From the NCBI GenBank assembly GCA_035623255.1, contig DASPTU010000067.1, positions 1 to 16,020 of the forward strand: a stretch of 16,020 nt of DNA, written 5' to 3'. Each line of letters opens with the position of its first letter. The stretch's first letter is position 1. Source of the stretch: JAFAGX01 sp035623255. Its GTDB lineage: Bacteria > Acidobacteriota > Terriglobia > Terriglobales > Acidobacteriaceae. Positions 15,487 through 16,020 of this stretch are shown here, piece after piece. A model generated the notes under the pieces. It was not told the DNA's origin, did no database searches, and saw nothing but the letters and a program-made list of their open reading frames with translations. Both the position numbers and the translations under genes were made by a program.

Positions 15487-15543
15487 CGGCGACAAGATCC
15501 TTGGGTAGCTGAAGTCGGTCGAAGCGAGGGCTTGTGGCTATGC

Positions 15544-15591
15544 TGGAGCCGACGATCGGACTTGAACCGATGACCTGCCGATTACGAATCG
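15544..15591 (-). tRNA. tRNA-Thr(CGT) 3' half only, probable integration (att) site
   Basis: Read on the minus strand: anticodon loop TTCGTAA (15582-15588, anticodon CGT), 3' anticodon-stem strand, variable AGGTC, T-arm ATCGG-TTCAAGT-CCGAT with a perfect 5-bp stem (15555-15571), 3' acceptor strand CGTCGGC, discriminator T and encoded CCA (15544-15546). The bases that should form the D arm and 5' acceptor strand (higher coordinates) do not match a tRNA, so the gene is truncated and cannot be functional. Such 3' fragments arise when an integrase uses a tRNA gene as its attachment site. Confidence 0.85.
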
Positions 15592-15672
15592 CCCACCGGC
15601 ATTCGAGTACGGCGGGAACCCGCGTAAGCAGCGGAGTTGTGCGGGGTCGTTCGGGCACAGTTGTCAGCAAAG

Positions 15673-15693
15673 TGCGGGCCAATTTGCGGGCCA
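15673..15693. repeat. Two direct copies of TGCGGGCCA
   Basis: TGCGGGCCA occurs at 15673-15681 and 15685-15693, separated by ATT. It lies about 90-110 nt from the tRNA fragment. It might be an arm-type site of a tyrosine recombinase, but two copies of a 9-mer could be chance. Confidence 0.3.
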
Positions 15694-15719
15694 GATCATT
15701 TGCTCTGCTCGTCGGGACG

Positions 15720-16004
15720 CTAATAACGCAGGCTCAATTGAATTTCGTACAAGCGTGGGTCGTTCAGGTTTGGGGCTTTCACATAAACCTCCTGAATCGC
15801 TGGCCAGAAGAATCGAGCTTCGACCTCTGACATTTTGGTTTTACCCTTCGCACTGTTTCCCTTCCGGCAGTACTGCTCCAACGCGGATTTAACGGCGCGA
15901 ACTGTTTCCTTGGTTCTTGCTTTTTCGGCCTGCGCATGAAGTTCCAACAGTTCGTCGATCTTCTCGGTACAATCGTTTTCGGATTCGATGCCGAACAGGC
16001 CCAC
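15720..16004 (-). CDS. Hypothetical protein, 94 residues
   Basis: I do not recognise this protein. The start is GTG 16002-16004 with a clear AGGGAGG ribosome site about 9 nt upstream, which favours a real gene. It is soluble and mostly helical: an acidic N-terminal segment (ESENDCTEKIDELLELHAQAE), a Lys/Arg-rich middle (CRKGNSAKGKTK), then a C-terminal part with FFWPAIQEVYVKAPNL and YEIQLSLRY. No signal peptide, membrane segment or catalytic motif is visible. It lies on the element side of the truncated tRNA-Thr, so it may be mobile-element cargo. The start is close to the window edge and upstream genes are not visible. Confidence 0.6.
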   Translation of the reverse strand: MGLFGIESENDCTEKIDELLELHAQAEKARTKETVRAVKSALEQYCRKGNSAKGKTKMSEVEARFFWPAIQEVYVKAPNLNDPRLYEIQLSLRY

Positions 16005-16020
16005 AAGATCGACCTCCCTT

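Larger units (their letters stand above)
15487..15719. other. Spacer between encapsulin and small gene, containing the tRNA fragment
   Basis: Apart from the tRNA 3' half, I see no supported gene. A minus-strand frame runs through 15733-15416 and reads through the tRNA fragment (QVIGSSPIVGSS, the well-known false translation of tRNA 3' halves). Its upstream part could be a decayed integrase tail but is not recognisable. Confidence 0.4.

Noticed and set aside
15416..15682. 88-codon minus-strand frame antisense to the encapsulin end and running through the tRNA fragment
   Set aside because: Contains the typical false translation of a tRNA 3' half (QVIGSSPIVGSS), starts with TTG without a ribosome site, and overlaps encapsulin antisense.
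1..16020. CRISPR array, rRNA or insertion sequence
   Set aside because: No regularly spaced repeats, rRNA signatures, transposase motifs or terminal inverted repeats were seen.

Overview
The window most likely comes from a soil-type bacterium of moderate-to-high GC content, tentatively an Acidobacteriota member. That guess rests on gene style: a Tat-exported glycosylasparaginase, a bacterial archaeo-eukaryotic release factor homologue (baeRF), and a small secreted OB-like protein. No rRNA or other lineage marker is present, so treat it as low-confidence inference.

Left part (1-2829, + strand): the tail of a sigma-70-like region 4 protein; a baeRF-type protein with a GxxQ-like motif and a C-terminal zinc ribbon; and a Tat-exported Ntn-hydrolase of the glycosylasparaginase family.

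Centre (2847-8709, - strand): a tightly packed [NiFe]-hydrogenase maturation operon, transcribed hypC-hypD-hypE-hypA-hypB-hypF. It encodes the full set for Fe(CN)2CO assembly (HypC, D, E, F) and nickel insertion (HypA, B). No hydrogenase structural subunit lies in the window. Three start codons can be refined: hypC to a GTG that gives Met-Cys-Leu-Ala-Ile-Pro-Gly, and hypD and hypE to internal ATGs. Palindromes lie upstream of hypC and between hypC and hypD.

Right-centre (8820-13264): a PBP4-type D-Ala-D-Ala carboxypeptidase (-), divergent from folP (dihydropteroate synthase carrying an unusual insertion), an AidB-like acyl-CoA dehydrogenase (+), and a small secreted protein (-) whose stop codon interlocks with that of the dehydrogenase.

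Right end (13265-16020): after a 407-base stretch with no convincing gene comes a two-gene encapsulin nanocompartment operon. The first gene is a Dyp-type peroxidase ending in the cargo-loading peptide core SLGIGSLKG; the second, overlapping it by 8 nt, is the encapsulin shell protein. The shell gene is broken as given: about 26 codons near the N-terminus appear to be missing and the frame shifts across the gap. Next is the 3' half of a tRNA-Thr(CGT) on the minus strand without its 5' half, the classic footprint of an integration site, and then a small unknown gene. The orientation predicts that a mobile element extends to the right of the window and ends at an intact tRNA-Thr. The most interesting region is therefore 13672-16020.
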